Of a DNA stretch of 64,000 nucleotides, positions 17,156-25,783 are shown in pieces. The translations under genes and the position numbers were made by a program. The DNA is taken from assembly GCF_009466385.1 (NCBI RefSeq), contig NZ_WIAQ01000001.1, forward strand, positions 124,001-188,000. Reading direction: 5' to 3'. The stretch comes from Peribacillus tepidiphilus. Lineage in GTDB: Bacteria; Bacillota; Bacilli; Bacillales; DSM-1321. The notes under the pieces are model-generated. The model was not told where the DNA came from. It made no database searches and saw only the letters and a list, made by a program, of their open reading frames with translations. Position 1 is the stretch's first letter, and each line of letters begins with the position of its first letter.

Positions 17156-17788
17156 TCAGTCTTCCTGAATATCTAGAATCCTGAACCCAGAATCTTCAAG
17201 TTTCTTTGTAAACTTCTCTATGTTTGGCTTCTTTTCAACTTTCATAACAATTCTTCGTACAAGCTTATCTGTTTCATCAAATGTAACAAGGGAAATAATA
17301 TGCTCGTGAAAATGATGGGCAATTTCAGCCAATCTTGCAATTCTTCCTTCTGTTTCAACAGAAGTAAAAGCAATCCTTACTCCCGGCTTATTCATGCCGA
17401 AAGCACTTTGAAATTGTTCAAGCACATCATAGCGAGTCACAACCCCTAAAAATTTTCTGTTTTCGTCAACAACTGCCAATAATGGGAAGTCCTTTAACTT
17501 AAGCAAGGTATGCTCAAAAATTTCATGCCCTTGTAAGTAGTTGTCTTGGTGTGTCGCAATATCTACAGCTCTTCTTTCATTTAGAAATTCTTCTTTTGGT
17601 GTATGACTGTTAAAAAAGTTCTCATAGATTCCAAAGCGGGTAATTATTCCAACATATTCTTCATCCTTTAAAACCGGAAGGCCATCAACCTTTTTTGATT
17701 CCAGTATGTTTAATGCAGTTTGTAAAGAATCGTCATGCTGAACTACAAAGCAATTAAACTTGGGAATCATAATGCTTTTTACAAACAT
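17156..17788 (-). CDS. CBS-pair domain protein
   Basis: A 210-residue protein with two CBS motifs (about 1-55 and 72-128; the second has KFLGVVTRYDVLEQF) and a C-terminal ACT-like half. CBS pairs usually bind adenosine ligands and sense energy state. Similar architecture occurs in AcuB-type proteins, but no acu genes are nearby, so no function is assigned. The ATG at 17788 follows GGGGTG; a GTG three codons earlier is less likely. Confidence 0.8.
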   Translation of the reverse strand: MFVKSIMIPKFNCFVVQHDDSLQTALNILESKKVDGLPVLKDEEYVGIITRFGIYENFFNSHTPKEEFLNERRAVDIATHQDNYLQGHEIFEHTLLKLKDFPLLAVVDENRKFLGVVTRYDVLEQFQSAFGMNKPGVRIAFTSVETEGRIARLAEIAHHFHEHIISLVTFDETDKLVRRIVMKVEKKPNIEKFTKKLEDSGFRILDIQED

Positions 17789-17865
17789 GAAGTTCACCCC
17801 GTCAGAATGATTTTATCAATGTATTCCACAATATATGGAAAATTACCTGCTTTTCAGAACCGTTT

Positions 17866-18324
17866 TTATTTATTTTCATGATAAAGATTAATATCGAATT
17901 TCTCTTTCATTAGCTCAAACACTTTGTGCCGGTTTTTCCAAGCCTCTTCTTGCTTCCACAAATCTTTGCTTTTGTCGATTATTTCACATCGTAAGTCATG
18001 GTATTCCTTTTCAGCCTTGTCTAGCTTCTTTTTTAAATAGAGCATGTAGCCGTAAAAGCCAAATACAGTAAGCATATAAAAAAGGTTTATGTAATGATTT
18101 ACAAACACAGAAAACATATCAAAAAAAGAATAATAATACGGCTTTACAATAAATACATACAAATAGATAAGAAATAGTAAGCCCAATAAAAGTGTAGCAA
18201 GTGTAACAAATAGGTGATCTCTTTTTATTTTATCGAATTTCTTCTTTCTCTCGATAACGTTTTGAAGCATCATTTTGGTGGCCTGATCGGTATGCTCAAC
18301 GCGCATAATGATAGACGATTCCAT
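17866..18324 (-). CDS. ypbF: YpbF family membrane protein (DUF2663)
   Basis: A 152-residue protein with two hydrophobic segments (about 36-62 and 76-97), preceded and followed by charged helices. The C-terminal part (KEYHDLRCEIIDKSKDLW onward) looks like a coiled coil and is the most family-like region. The start ATG at 18324 follows GGGAGGGAAGG. Position between ypbG and ypbE and the size agree with YpbF (about 147 residues). Function unknown. Confidence 0.78.
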   Translation of the reverse strand: MESSIIMRVEHTDQATKMMLQNVIERKKKFDKIKRDHLFVTLATLLLGLLFLIYLYVFIVKPYYYSFFDMFSVFVNHYINLFYMLTVFGFYGYMLYLKKKLDKAEKEYHDLRCEIIDKSKDLWKQEEAWKNRHKVFELMKEKFDINLYHENK

Positions 18325-18412
18325 TTTCCTTCCCTCCCCCATACTCACAATAACATTTTATGTACCTGTCCAAAGCTGTAGACCTTTTAAAGTATGAATG
18401 AGAGGGATTTTA

Positions 18413-19090
18413 TTATTTCTTAATTGGTACTTTTAATACCTGCCCTACTTTAATATTGTTATCCTGAATATTGTTCCATTCTTTTAATAAAGGAATCCCT
18501 TCCTGGGAACCATAATATTTCATAGAAATACGGAAAACTGTTTCTTGAGGCTGCACCGTATGATAGACAATTTTATACTCATCGTTTTTACGATCTCCCG
18601 CGTGATCCTTCTCTTGTTCATCGCTGTTTTGCTCTTCTTTACTACTAGGATTTACTGTTTCTGTTGAAGCCATTTTTTGTTCGGTATGTTTTGTATGATT
18701 TTCCGTATTTGAACCTGAACGGATTTCATCTGTTAGAGAATTCTGTTTTTTTGATTCTTGATCATAAGATGAAGAAATGAAAGATGGTTCATTGTTATTT
18801 ATTTCAATTGTCTCGAACCCCTTTTTTTCTTCAGAGATAGAATTAACGACTTTTTCATCATTTCCTGAAGTATAAAGTGCATAGATTGTTATCGGCATTA
18901 AAATAAAAAATAGCGATAAGAGCTTGATTAAAGGATATTTAATTTTTAGCTTAACCTTTTGTTTTTTCTTGCCATGAATTTCAGCCCTGGAAGGCAAAGA
19001 GTCTTTCAATCTCACATTTCGGTTCACTAACTCCACTTCAGATCTTAAGCTCTCAGCTTGATCGAGATTTTTGTTTTTTTCCCTTTTCAT
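18413..19090 (-). CDS. ypbE: YpbE, membrane-anchored LysM protein
   Basis: A 225-residue protein: a basic cytoplasmic N-terminus (1-52), one membrane helix (about 55-73), a long Ser/Glu/Lys-rich low-complexity stretch, and a C-terminal LysM domain from about 177 (VQPQETVFRISMKYYG to GQVLKVPIKK). This is a type II membrane protein that should touch peptidoglycan outside the cell. It precedes ypbD by 24 bases in the transcription direction's conserved ypbB-recS-ypbD-ypbE series. Confidence 0.88.
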   Translation of the reverse strand: MKREKNKNLDQAESLRSEVELVNRNVRLKDSLPSRAEIHGKKKQKVKLKIKYPLIKLLSLFFILMPITIYALYTSGNDEKVVNSISEEKKGFETIEINNNEPSFISSSYDQESKKQNSLTDEIRSGSNTENHTKHTEQKMASTETVNPSSKEEQNSDEQEKDHAGDRKNDEYKIVYHTVQPQETVFRISMKYYGSQEGIPLLKEWNNIQDNNIKVGQVLKVPIKK

Positions 19091-19114
19091 TAGCAGTCCC
19101 TCTTTTCTATCTCC

Positions 19115-19699
19115 TCATCTGGGCTTTGAATTTTTTCTTCTAATCATGAAACCCAAAAGACAATCAATTAGAAAATGTGCAAAAATCGTGACAAGTAAAT
19201 TATCCGTCCATTGAAAAATCAATCCAATCACAAAACTTAAAGAAACGATGTTGATGAATAAAAACCAGTTAAATAGATAACGGTAATGAACTAAAGCAAA
19301 AATAAAGCTTGTCCCAATCAACCCTATTTCAGTTTGTATAACCCCTCTAAAAAGAACTTCCTCTGAAATCGCTACTACTAATGAGACAATCAAAATCATT
19401 GGATAGGAAAGGCTGCCGAAAATCCTTTCATTAATGCCCCCATCATCATAATAGGAAGAAGGCAAAATTCTCATTAAACAAATGTCTAATGCAACGATTC
19501 CAATCCCTGTACCGCCTCCAATTAGAATAATTTCTAAACAATCCCATTGAAAAAGGTTTAGAAAATCATCTAAACTTTCAAAAGTAAAGGATCCGATTAC
19601 GATCGCTATAACAACTAAAATCGTCTGTGTAAGAAAAACATTTAAAAGAAGTTCACGGTCACTTAATGTTTGAATGATTTCCGATTGTTTATTTCTCAT
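19115..19699 (-). CDS. ypbD: CPBP family intramembrane protease YpbD
   Basis: A 194-residue polytopic protein of the CAAX/bacteriocin-processing family. Motif 1 is SEEVLFR (E113, E114, R118) and motif 2 includes FALVHYR (H138), with a further FAHFLID near the end. These residues form the glutamate/histidine site of the family. Its start overlaps the recS stop by four bases. The substrate is unknown. Confidence 0.88.
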   Translation of the reverse strand: MRNKQSEIIQTLSDRELLLNVFLTQTILVVIAIVIGSFTFESLDDFLNLFQWDCLEIILIGGGTGIGIVALDICLMRILPSSYYDDGGINERIFGSLSYPMILIVSLVVAISEEVLFRGVIQTEIGLIGTSFIFALVHYRYLFNWFLFINIVSLSFVIGLIFQWTDNLLVTIFAHFLIDCLLGFMIRRKNSKPR

Positions 19700-21189
19700 A
19701 TGCTCCCTATTTTCTCTGTTAATAATATTTTTGCAAGCTCCTGCTGCCAGGCTTCTTGTTCAAGGGGAGATGCATCATCCATGGGTTCCATTTGAGCTGT
19801 ACACATGATCATTGAATCATCACATCTATCACAGCATGGTGTTTGGACAAGTTTATGCTCATGGAAGTAATCTAAAATGCCTTTTCTCCTACAATCCTTC
19901 GATTGGATCCATCTCATAACAAATCGCAACTTTTCCATTTTTACTTCTTTTCGATGTTGGATATAGGAAAGTAGTGATGCTTTCACATCCCTTACATCAT
20001 GGCAATCTTCCAAAAAATAAGAAACAATCCTACTTTGTATCTCATTTAATCCAATTTGGCCAAAATAATCGTCCAAAGCATTCTTTTGTAAGTGTACTTG
20101 CTTGTCTATTTTTTCAAAAAGCCAATCAATCTGTTCTTTTGATGGAAATTCCTGCTCCAATAAGGTGAGAGGAATACCTTCATCGCCCTCTGCGTATAGC
20201 AAAATGGCAGTGCTTTGTTTACCGTCTCTTCCTGCACGGCCAATTTCCTGAACATACGATTCCATGTCCCCTGGAGGATGAAAGTGGATCACATATCTTA
20301 CATTCTCTTTATTAATACCCATACCAAAAGCACTCGTCGCACAAATAATGTTGATTTGACTATTTAAAAACTGCTGCTGAATCAAGATCCTCTGCTCCTG
20401 CTCCATTCCTCCGTGATAATATTCTACCTTCCCAATCCCACGTTCTTTTAAGTAAGAAGCTGTTAGCTCCGCTGCTTTCTTGCTTTTGAAATAAATGATT
20501 CCAGGAGGCTGTAATTTCTTTACCAATTCAAGAAGCTGCACCTGCTTTTCATGATAGGTATGGAATGTTTGAATCATAAGTGAGATATTTTGACGGTTCA
20601 CACTAGAAATAATTTCCATTGCACCTTCCATGTTCAGCCGTTTTTTTATATCCTCTCTTACCTCACTGGTTGCTGTAGCTGTAAGTGCCAATGTTAGTGG
20701 ATTGCCCAATTTTTTTCTGATGAAGCCCAACTTCAAATAATCTGGCCGGAAATCATAGCCCCACTGTGAAATGCAGTGAGCCTCATCTACAACAAATAAT
20801 CCAATTTGTAAATTCCTGATCGCCGATAACACATTTGGTACACTGAGCATTTCAGGTGAAAGAAAAATAAACCTAAATGTTTGCAATTGTCGTAGTGCCT
20901 CTCTTTTTTGATCGGGAGACATAAATGAATTTAAAGCGATGACACTTTTTTCCCCTCTAACCTTCATCTGTTCAACTTGATCCTGCATTAATGATAGCAA
21001 AGGGGAAACCACGATCGTCGTTTTTTTCAACAAATAAGCCGGAAGCTGGTAACATAGTGATTTTCCTGTTCCAGTCGGCAGCATCGCTAAAGTATTTTGT
21101 CCATTTAAAAGTGCTTGTATCGTTTCTTTTTGTCCTTGTCTGAATGCGGAGAAGCCAAAGTAGCGGTATAAAAATTTTTCAAGTTCCAT
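19696..21189 (-). CDS. recS: RecQ-family ATP-dependent DNA helicase RecS
   Basis: A 497-residue superfamily 2 helicase. Walker A is LPTGTGKS (37-44), the DEAH box is at 135-138, followed by the RecQ aromatic-rich loop. The helicase C domain carries QEIGRAGRDG. A zinc site is formed by C-C-C-C near the C-terminus (CRRKGILDYF to CCDRC). There is no HRDC domain. Size and the ypbB neighbour fit RecS (YpbC) of B. subtilis rather than the longer RecQ. The ATG at 21189 lies inside the end of ypbB (11-base overlap), with a weak ribosome site. Confidence 0.9.
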   Translation of the reverse strand: MELEKFLYRYFGFSAFRQGQKETIQALLNGQNTLAMLPTGTGKSLCYQLPAYLLKKTTIVVSPLLSLMQDQVEQMKVRGEKSVIALNSFMSPDQKREALRQLQTFRFIFLSPEMLSVPNVLSAIRNLQIGLFVVDEAHCISQWGYDFRPDYLKLGFIRKKLGNPLTLALTATATSEVREDIKKRLNMEGAMEIISSVNRQNISLMIQTFHTYHEKQVQLLELVKKLQPPGIIYFKSKKAAELTASYLKERGIGKVEYYHGGMEQEQRILIQQQFLNSQINIICATSAFGMGINKENVRYVIHFHPPGDMESYVQEIGRAGRDGKQSTAILLYAEGDEGIPLTLLEQEFPSKEQIDWLFEKIDKQVHLQKNALDDYFGQIGLNEIQSRIVSYFLEDCHDVRDVKASLLSYIQHRKEVKMEKLRFVMRWIQSKDCRRKGILDYFHEHKLVQTPCCDRCDDSMIMCTAQMEPMDDASPLEQEAWQQELAKILLTEKIGSI

Positions 21190-22240
21190 CACGATCACCA
21201 CTCTTTGCAAGAACCAACCGAATTTGAAAATAACTTACTTTTGATTGAAGTTTATTTTTAATAGGCTTTAGCTTTTTCGTTTTTAATGCAGCTGCTGTTT
21301 GCATAATTTCATTTTGTATGGACTTGTCCACAAAGGGATCTATTGAAAACTCTGGAATAAAAAGAGCCATTTCCACGATATGGTCCTCTATTGTACTTAC
21401 TTTTAGCTGTCTAGCTTTCGCTGCTCTTTCTACAGAAAAGCCATTTTTAATTAAAGAATAGGTAGCTTTACTACTTTCTGTCAGTTGATAGTTCGAAATG
21501 GGAGGTGCAATCATGCTTAATATTTTATATTTAGACTTAGCCCTGTTCGTTTCCATCAATATGAAATGTAAGGTATCCAAAAATAAAATATGAATATAGG
21601 CTTCGTCTCGATTTGTTTCTTCAGCTAACTGTTTGTTCGTAAGACCGATCCTGTGGTATGCAGATAAACGAGAAACAAAAATCTTACCTTGTAGCTCAGG
21701 TAATTGATTTAACAAAGAAAAAAGCTCTCCATATAATTTTTCCCCTAATAATCTTTTGTCAGTGTATGTCTTTAAAAACCTTTTAACCCAAGCTTGTACA
21801 GATAAATCACGCTGTATTGGATAAAAAGAATAATGCCCATGAATTAAATGAGAAACCGTTTGGATAACAAGTGATAGTCTTTTCCAAAAAATTGCTGACT
21901 GTGCCTGGAAATGATACCCGTGCAAATGCTTTGGAAAAGGGGAAAGAGCCATATATTGTTCAAGAGCCTTTTTCCCCTCAAAGGTTACTTCTATCTCATT
22001 TCCTTCATGCTTGATCGATATGTATTGATTATTTATGAGTTTTTGGACTGTCTCTTCAAAAAAGTCTCTTTGTAACGATTGAAAAGTACCAAAAAATGTC
22101 TCAAGACCATATAGATGACAGTCTTGAATCGTTTGAAAAGACTTTTTCCCTTTTAAAATATGGTAAATGGATATTACTGTTCTTTCACCGTTCAGTTTCA
22201 TAATCATATGGATGATTAGAGCCTCTAGAAATTGAATCAT
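21179..22240 (-). CDS. ypbB: YpbB, helix-turn-helix domain protein
   Basis: A 353-residue, mostly helical protein. The C-terminal third contains a YpbB-type helix-turn-helix (GFSVERAAKARQLKVSTIED), similar to domains found fused to RecQ in other bacteria. It immediately precedes and overlaps recS. This supports a joint role in DNA recombination or repair, but none is proven. It diverges from fer across a 240-base region. Confidence 0.88.
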   Translation of the reverse strand: MIQFLEALIIHMIMKLNGERTVISIYHILKGKKSFQTIQDCHLYGLETFFGTFQSLQRDFFEETVQKLINNQYISIKHEGNEIEVTFEGKKALEQYMALSPFPKHLHGYHFQAQSAIFWKRLSLVIQTVSHLIHGHYSFYPIQRDLSVQAWVKRFLKTYTDKRLLGEKLYGELFSLLNQLPELQGKIFVSRLSAYHRIGLTNKQLAEETNRDEAYIHILFLDTLHFILMETNRAKSKYKILSMIAPPISNYQLTESSKATYSLIKNGFSVERAAKARQLKVSTIEDHIVEMALFIPEFSIDPFVDKSIQNEIMQTAAALKTKKLKPIKNKLQSKVSYFQIRLVLAKSGDRDGT

Positions 22241-22356
22241 GGCTAACTCTCGCTTTTACATCTTTTCTTATTTCATATTTTATCAAAAGATGACGGTTCT
22301 TGTCGTGAACTTTCATCTTTTTTGTTGTTTCTTCTCAAAGTTGTAGAATCCTTATG

Positions 22357-22371
22357 TGATAAGCATTCTCA
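22357..22371. promoter_or_regulatory. candidate Fur box upstream of fer
   Basis: TGATAAGCATTCTCA matches the Bacillus 7-1-7 Fur box TGATAATNATTATCA at 12 of 14 defined bases. It lies 12 bases upstream of the proposed fer -35 box. Confidence 0.45.
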
Positions 22372-22383
22372 ATAGATTCCCTA

Positions 22384-22412
22384 TTGAAAAGTTATGCTTA
22401 CACCTTTACAAT
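22384..22412 (+). promoter_or_regulatory. sigma-A promoter of fer
   Basis: TTGAAA (22384-22389), a 17-base spacer and TACAAT (22407-22412), 70 bases before the fer ATG. Confidence 0.65.
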
Positions 22413-22466
22413 AGGAATTAGTAACAGGTTTCAGAGATTCTTTTTGAGACCGTACAAAGTACATAA

Positions 22467-22730
<264 letters not shown>

Positions 22731-22737
22731 AAAGTGA

Positions 22738-22772
22738 AAAATCATTGCGGACGGTCGCAATGATTTTTTATT
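22738..22772 (+). terminator. terminator of fer
   Basis: Ten-base stem AATCATTGCG/CGCAATGATT followed by TTTTTATTT, eight bases past the fer stop. Confidence 0.92.
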
Positions 22773-22779
22773 TATAAAA

Positions 22780-22895
22780 GGCTATTTCCGTAAAGTTTGT
22801 TGCTTTTTTAGTGTAATGTAACGATACGATCTGAGTTGATTGTAGCGGAGGGTACTTGACTCCTCGAAAATGCATTCGCGTTTGGCTCGAACAGA
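22780..22895 (+). repeat. degenerate copy of GC-rich Bacillus intergenic repeat
   Basis: AAGGCTATTTCCGTAAAG, TTTGTTGCTTTTT and AGTTGATTGTAGCGGAGGG followed by GACTCCTCG reproduce the flank and core edge of the repeat at 12221-12420. The GC-rich interior is lost. Confidence 0.55.
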
Positions 22896-22897
22896 TT

Positions 22898-22933
22898 TAA
22901 AAAGCCGCCACGTTTTAATCGTGACGGCTTTTG
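22898..22933 (-). terminator. terminator of the riboflavin transporter gene
   Basis: Stem AAAGCCGTCACG/CGTGGCGGCTTT with a seven-base loop, followed on the minus strand by T residues. It overlaps no coding sequence and ends at the gene's stop. Confidence 0.88.
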
Positions 22934-22934
22934 T

Positions 22935-23519
22935 TTATATTTTCAGCTGTGCTGTTGCTTGCTTTTCAATCCACCCATGAAGACGGGTAAATAACAACAT
23001 GAAAACAATTGTAATAAGCAAACCTTTCACAATGTTAAATGGCAAGATTGCAGTCGCAATAAACTGTCTTAAGTCTGGAGCTGACATAGGTTCCCATCCC
23101 ATAAACATCGTGTAGGCTGGGAAAATAATGAAATAATTTAAAATACTCATCAAGGTGGCCATTGTCAGTGTTCCAGCAATAAGAGCAATGGTCATACCAA
23201 TTTTGGAGCTTAATTTTTTAAAAATATAATAAGTTGGCAGAATAAATATGACACCAGCCGTAAAGTTCGCGATATGACCAATCGGAACGCCCGTTGAGCT
23301 TCCTGTCATCAAATAATCCAAGATGTTTTTAATGAATTCTACCATTACACCCGCCACAGGACCGAATATTAACGCAGCAACTAATGCCGGTATATCACTG
23401 AAATCTACAAGTAAAAACTGCGGGAACCCCGGAAACGGGAAATTTAGCAGCATGAGAATATACGCAATACTGCTGAACATACCCACCGCGACAAATTTTC
23501 TTACCTTTCCTTGCTTCAT
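22935..23519 (-). CDS. fmnP: riboflavin ECF transporter S component
   Basis: The substrate-binding subunit (RibU/FmnP, formerly YpaA) of an energy-coupling-factor transporter for riboflavin. The 194-residue protein has about five to six membrane helices and family features such as KFVAVGMFSSIAYILMLLNFP near the start and DFSDIPALVAALIFGPVAG. The energising EcfAA'T module is not in the window. An FMN riboswitch with its attenuator precedes the gene, which confirms the substrate class. Confidence 0.95.
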   Translation of the reverse strand: MKQGKVRKFVAVGMFSSIAYILMLLNFPFPGFPQFLLVDFSDIPALVAALIFGPVAGVMVEFIKNILDYLMTGSSTGVPIGHIANFTAGVIFILPTYYIFKKLSSKIGMTIALIAGTLTMATLMSILNYFIIFPAYTMFMGWEPMSAPDLRQFIATAILPFNIVKGLLITIVFMLLFTRLHGWIEKQATAQLKI

Positions 23520-23590
23520 ACTATCTCTCTCCTTCTTTTTGTGAGATCTACTTCACGAAAAGAGGACAGTTCAAGCCCATGCTTTGAAAT

Positions 23591-23622
23591 AAAAAACCCC
23601 GTAATCTTGTAGACAACGGGGA
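23591..23622 (-). terminator. attenuator hairpin of the FMN riboswitch
   Basis: CCCCGT/ACGGGG stem followed on the minus strand by TTTTTT, between the aptamer and fmnP. A second hairpin (ACGTTTTAAA paired with TTTTAAAACG, 23644-23669) lies between aptamer and terminator. Confidence 0.85.
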
Positions 23623-23680
23623 GAAAAAAGCATGGTCAAATAAACGTTTTAAAGAATCATTTTAAAACGCTTGAACCTCC

Positions 23681-23809
23681 ACCTTCTCCCATCCAGACTG
23701 TACTGTCGGCTTTGGAATCTCACCAAATCCTGCCACAAAAATTTGTGGCTCGCGGGCTTAGAGCTTTGCTCATCACCGCCGGTCGGGAATTTCACCCTGC
23801 CCCGAAGAT
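23681..23809 (-). ncRNA. FMN riboswitch (RFN element)
   Basis: The minus strand carries the conserved RFN blocks in order: CTTCGGGGCAGGGTG, ATTCCCGACCGGCGGTGAT, AAGCCCGCGAGCC, GATTTGGTGAGATTCC, AAGCCGACAGT and GTCTGGATGGGAGAAGG. The closing P1 helix pairs ATCTTC (23804-23809) with GAAGGT (23681-23686). FMN binding should favour the downstream terminator and switch off the transporter gene. Confidence 0.97.
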
Positions 23810-23941
23810 AGATCTATTAAATTTTTATTACAAAAATGATTATAGCCTAAAAAAGTCTCGATGTGAAGATATTTATTCATGATTCACAAATATGTAATAC
23901 TTTACTTTACTAAAAAATTTTTCCTTAAATAAAAATCGATT

Positions 23942-23969
23942 TTGACAATTCTAAGTCTATTTGTATATT
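23942..23969 (+). promoter_or_regulatory. upstream candidate promoter of serA
   Basis: TTGACA (23942-23947), 16-base spacer, TATATT (23964-23969). Confidence 0.5.
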
Positions 23970-23980
23970 AAGCGCTTACA
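23967..23980. promoter_or_regulatory. palindrome resembling a CcpA (cre) site upstream of serA
   Basis: TAAGCGCTTA (23969-23978) is a perfect ten-base palindrome. The minus strand reads TGTAAGCGCTTAAT, close to the cre consensus TGWAANCGNTNWCA except at the last two positions. It lies between the two serA promoter candidates. AGCGC at its start also pairs with GCGCT at 23988-23992. Confidence 0.35.
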
Positions 23981-23995
23981 TATGTTTGCGCTAAA

Positions 23996-24024
23996 TTGAC
24001 ATTGACCCTTAATTTTTGTAGAAT
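23996..24024 (+). promoter_or_regulatory. downstream candidate promoter of serA
   Basis: TTGACA (23996-24001), 17-base spacer, TAGAAT (24019-24024), about 60 bases before the chosen start codon. Confidence 0.65.
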
Positions 24025-24085
24025 TAACAGAAATTTAAAAGTTTAGAATTTTACTATATTAATAATAATGGGATGGTGTTTTGGG

Positions 24086-25696
24086 GTGTATCGAGTATTA
24101 GTAGCAGACGCAATTAAACCGGAAGGGCTGACTCCATTGCTACAGGCTTCAAATATTGAGCTTGTACAAAAAACAGTCGATGAATGCACGGAGGAGTTGC
24201 ATGTAATGGATGCAATTCTTGTAAGAAGCGCAACAAAAGTTACAGAAGACTTAATGGAAAAAATGCCAAACTTAAAAATTATTGCACGTGCTGGAGTTGG
24301 GGTAGATAACATTGATGTACCAGCTGCAACGAAACGTGGAATCGTGGTTGTAAATGCTCCAGATGGGAATACTATTTCCACTGCAGAACACACCTTTGCT
24401 ATGATGGCTGCATTAATGAGACATATTCCACAAGCTTATGCCTCATTAAAGATTCATAAAGAATGGAAGCGTAACGCGTTCTCCGGAACTGAATTAAACG
24501 GAAAAACACTAGGGATTGTCGGAATGGGCCGTATTGGTAGTGAAATTGCCAAACGAGCAAAAGCATTTGGCATGTCTGTTTTAGTGTTCGATCCGTTTTT
24601 AACTTCGGAGAGAGCCAAAAAAATGAATGTTACAGCTTTGCCATTAGATGAGCTTATCGAAAAAGCTGATATCATCACCGTGCATACTCCACTTACGAAA
24701 GAAACCCGAGGCTTACTAAATAAAGCTAGATTGTTAAAAGCCAAAAAAGGTGTTTATTTGATTAACTGTGCTAGAGGCGGGATCATTGATGAAGATGATT
24801 TATATGAGTTAATTGTAGAAGGACATGTTGCTGGAGCTGCTCTGGATGTTTTTGTTGAGGAGCCTGCCGTTCATAACAAACTTCTTGAACTGGATCAAGT
24901 GATTGCAACACCCCATTTAGGAGCTTCTACGAAAGAAGCCCAGTTGAATGTCGCTAGTCAAGTAGCTCAAGAAGTACTCCTTTTCTTAAACGGAAATCCA
25001 GTTTCAAATAGCATCAATTTGCCTGCTATTTCTAAAGAATTGTTTGAAAAAATTCAGCCATTTTATCACCTTGTCAAACAGCTTGGAAGCATTGCCTCTC
25101 AGTGCATGAAAGAAGGAATCCATGAGATTTCCGTTACTTATGCAGGCTCTGCCCTTGACTTTGATACGAGTATCTTGACAAAAAGCTTGCTTTCAGGCTT
25201 TTTCAATTCAAGAATCGATATTGCTGTCAATGAGGTCAATGCCCTTCTTGTTGCTAAAGAAAGAGGTATTACAATTGGTGAAAAAATCTCTCAAAATACA
25301 TTCGGTTATGCAAATGCTATTTCCCTTACAGTTAAAGGGGACAACAGAATATTTGAAATCAAAGGTACCTATATCGAAAATTATGGTCCTCGTGTAGTCA
25401 GCTTAAATGGATTTAATATTGATTTCAATCCTGAAGGAAATCTTCTATACATCCAACACACGGACCGTCCAGGGGTCATTGGTCGTGTCGGTAAAATTTT
25501 AGGGGATCATGATGTCAATATCGCAACCATGCAAGTGGGAAGAAAACAAGCGGGGGGAGAAGCAATCATGATTCTATCCTTTGACAAGCCTTTATGTGAT
25601 GAAGTGTATAATATATTGAATGAATTGGATGATACAACGTTTACGTATCGTATTTCCCTATCATCTCATCCATCTTTGCCTAAAATACAAGAATAA
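24086..25696 (+). CDS. serA: D-3-phosphoglycerate dehydrogenase
   Basis: First enzyme of serine synthesis, oxidising 3-phosphoglycerate with NAD. The 536-residue protein has the catalytic/NAD domain with GMGRIG (146-151), the catalytic arginine in NCARGG, a glutamate and TPHLGAST histidine motif. An intervening allosteric domain follows, then a C-terminal ACT domain ([19 protein letters not shown]). The GTG at 24086 is chosen because the protein then starts MYRVLVAD like its homologues, and GGATGG lies at workable distance. An ATG six codons upstream (24068) has no ribosome site. Two promoters and a palindrome precede it. Confidence 0.95.
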   Translation: MYRVLVADAIKPEGLTPLLQASNIELVQKTVDECTEELHVMDAILVRSATKVTEDLMEKMPNLKIIARAGVGVDNIDVPAATKRGIVVVNAPDGNTISTAEHTFAMMAALMRHIPQAYASLKIHKEWKRNAFSGTELNGKTLGIVGMGRIGSEIAKRAKAFGMSVLVFDPFLTSERAKKMNVTALPLDELIEKADIITVHTPLTKETRGLLNKARLLKAKKGVYLINCARGGIIDEDDLYELIVEGHVAGAALDVFVEEPAVHNKLLELDQVIATPHLGASTKEAQLNVASQVAQEVLLFLNGNPVSNSINLPAISKELFEKIQPFYHLVKQLGSIASQCMKEGIHEISVTYAGSALDFDTSILTKSLLSGFFNSRIDIAVNEVNALLVAKERGITIGEKISQNTFGYANAISLTVKGDNRIFEIKGTYIENYGPRVVSLNGFNIDFNPEGNLLYIQHTDRPGVIGRVGKILGDHDVNIATMQVGRKQAGGEAIMILSFDKPLCDEVYNILNELDDTTFTYRISLSSHPSLPKIQE

Positions 25697-25702
25697 TAAA
25701 TA

Positions 25703-25736
25703 AAGGGCTGTCCCATAAGTCATTATGGGCAGCCGC
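25703..25736. terminator. bidirectional terminator between serA and the PHP gene
   Basis: Stem GGCTGTCCCATAA pairing with TTATGGGCAGCC, three-base loop, between convergent genes. The GGGCTGTCC motif recurs in the hairpin elements at 50405 and 61613. Confidence 0.75.
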
Positions 25737-25783
25737 ATTTATATCCGCTAAAATGTACTCGAAAAGACTGTTTATCCTTCATT

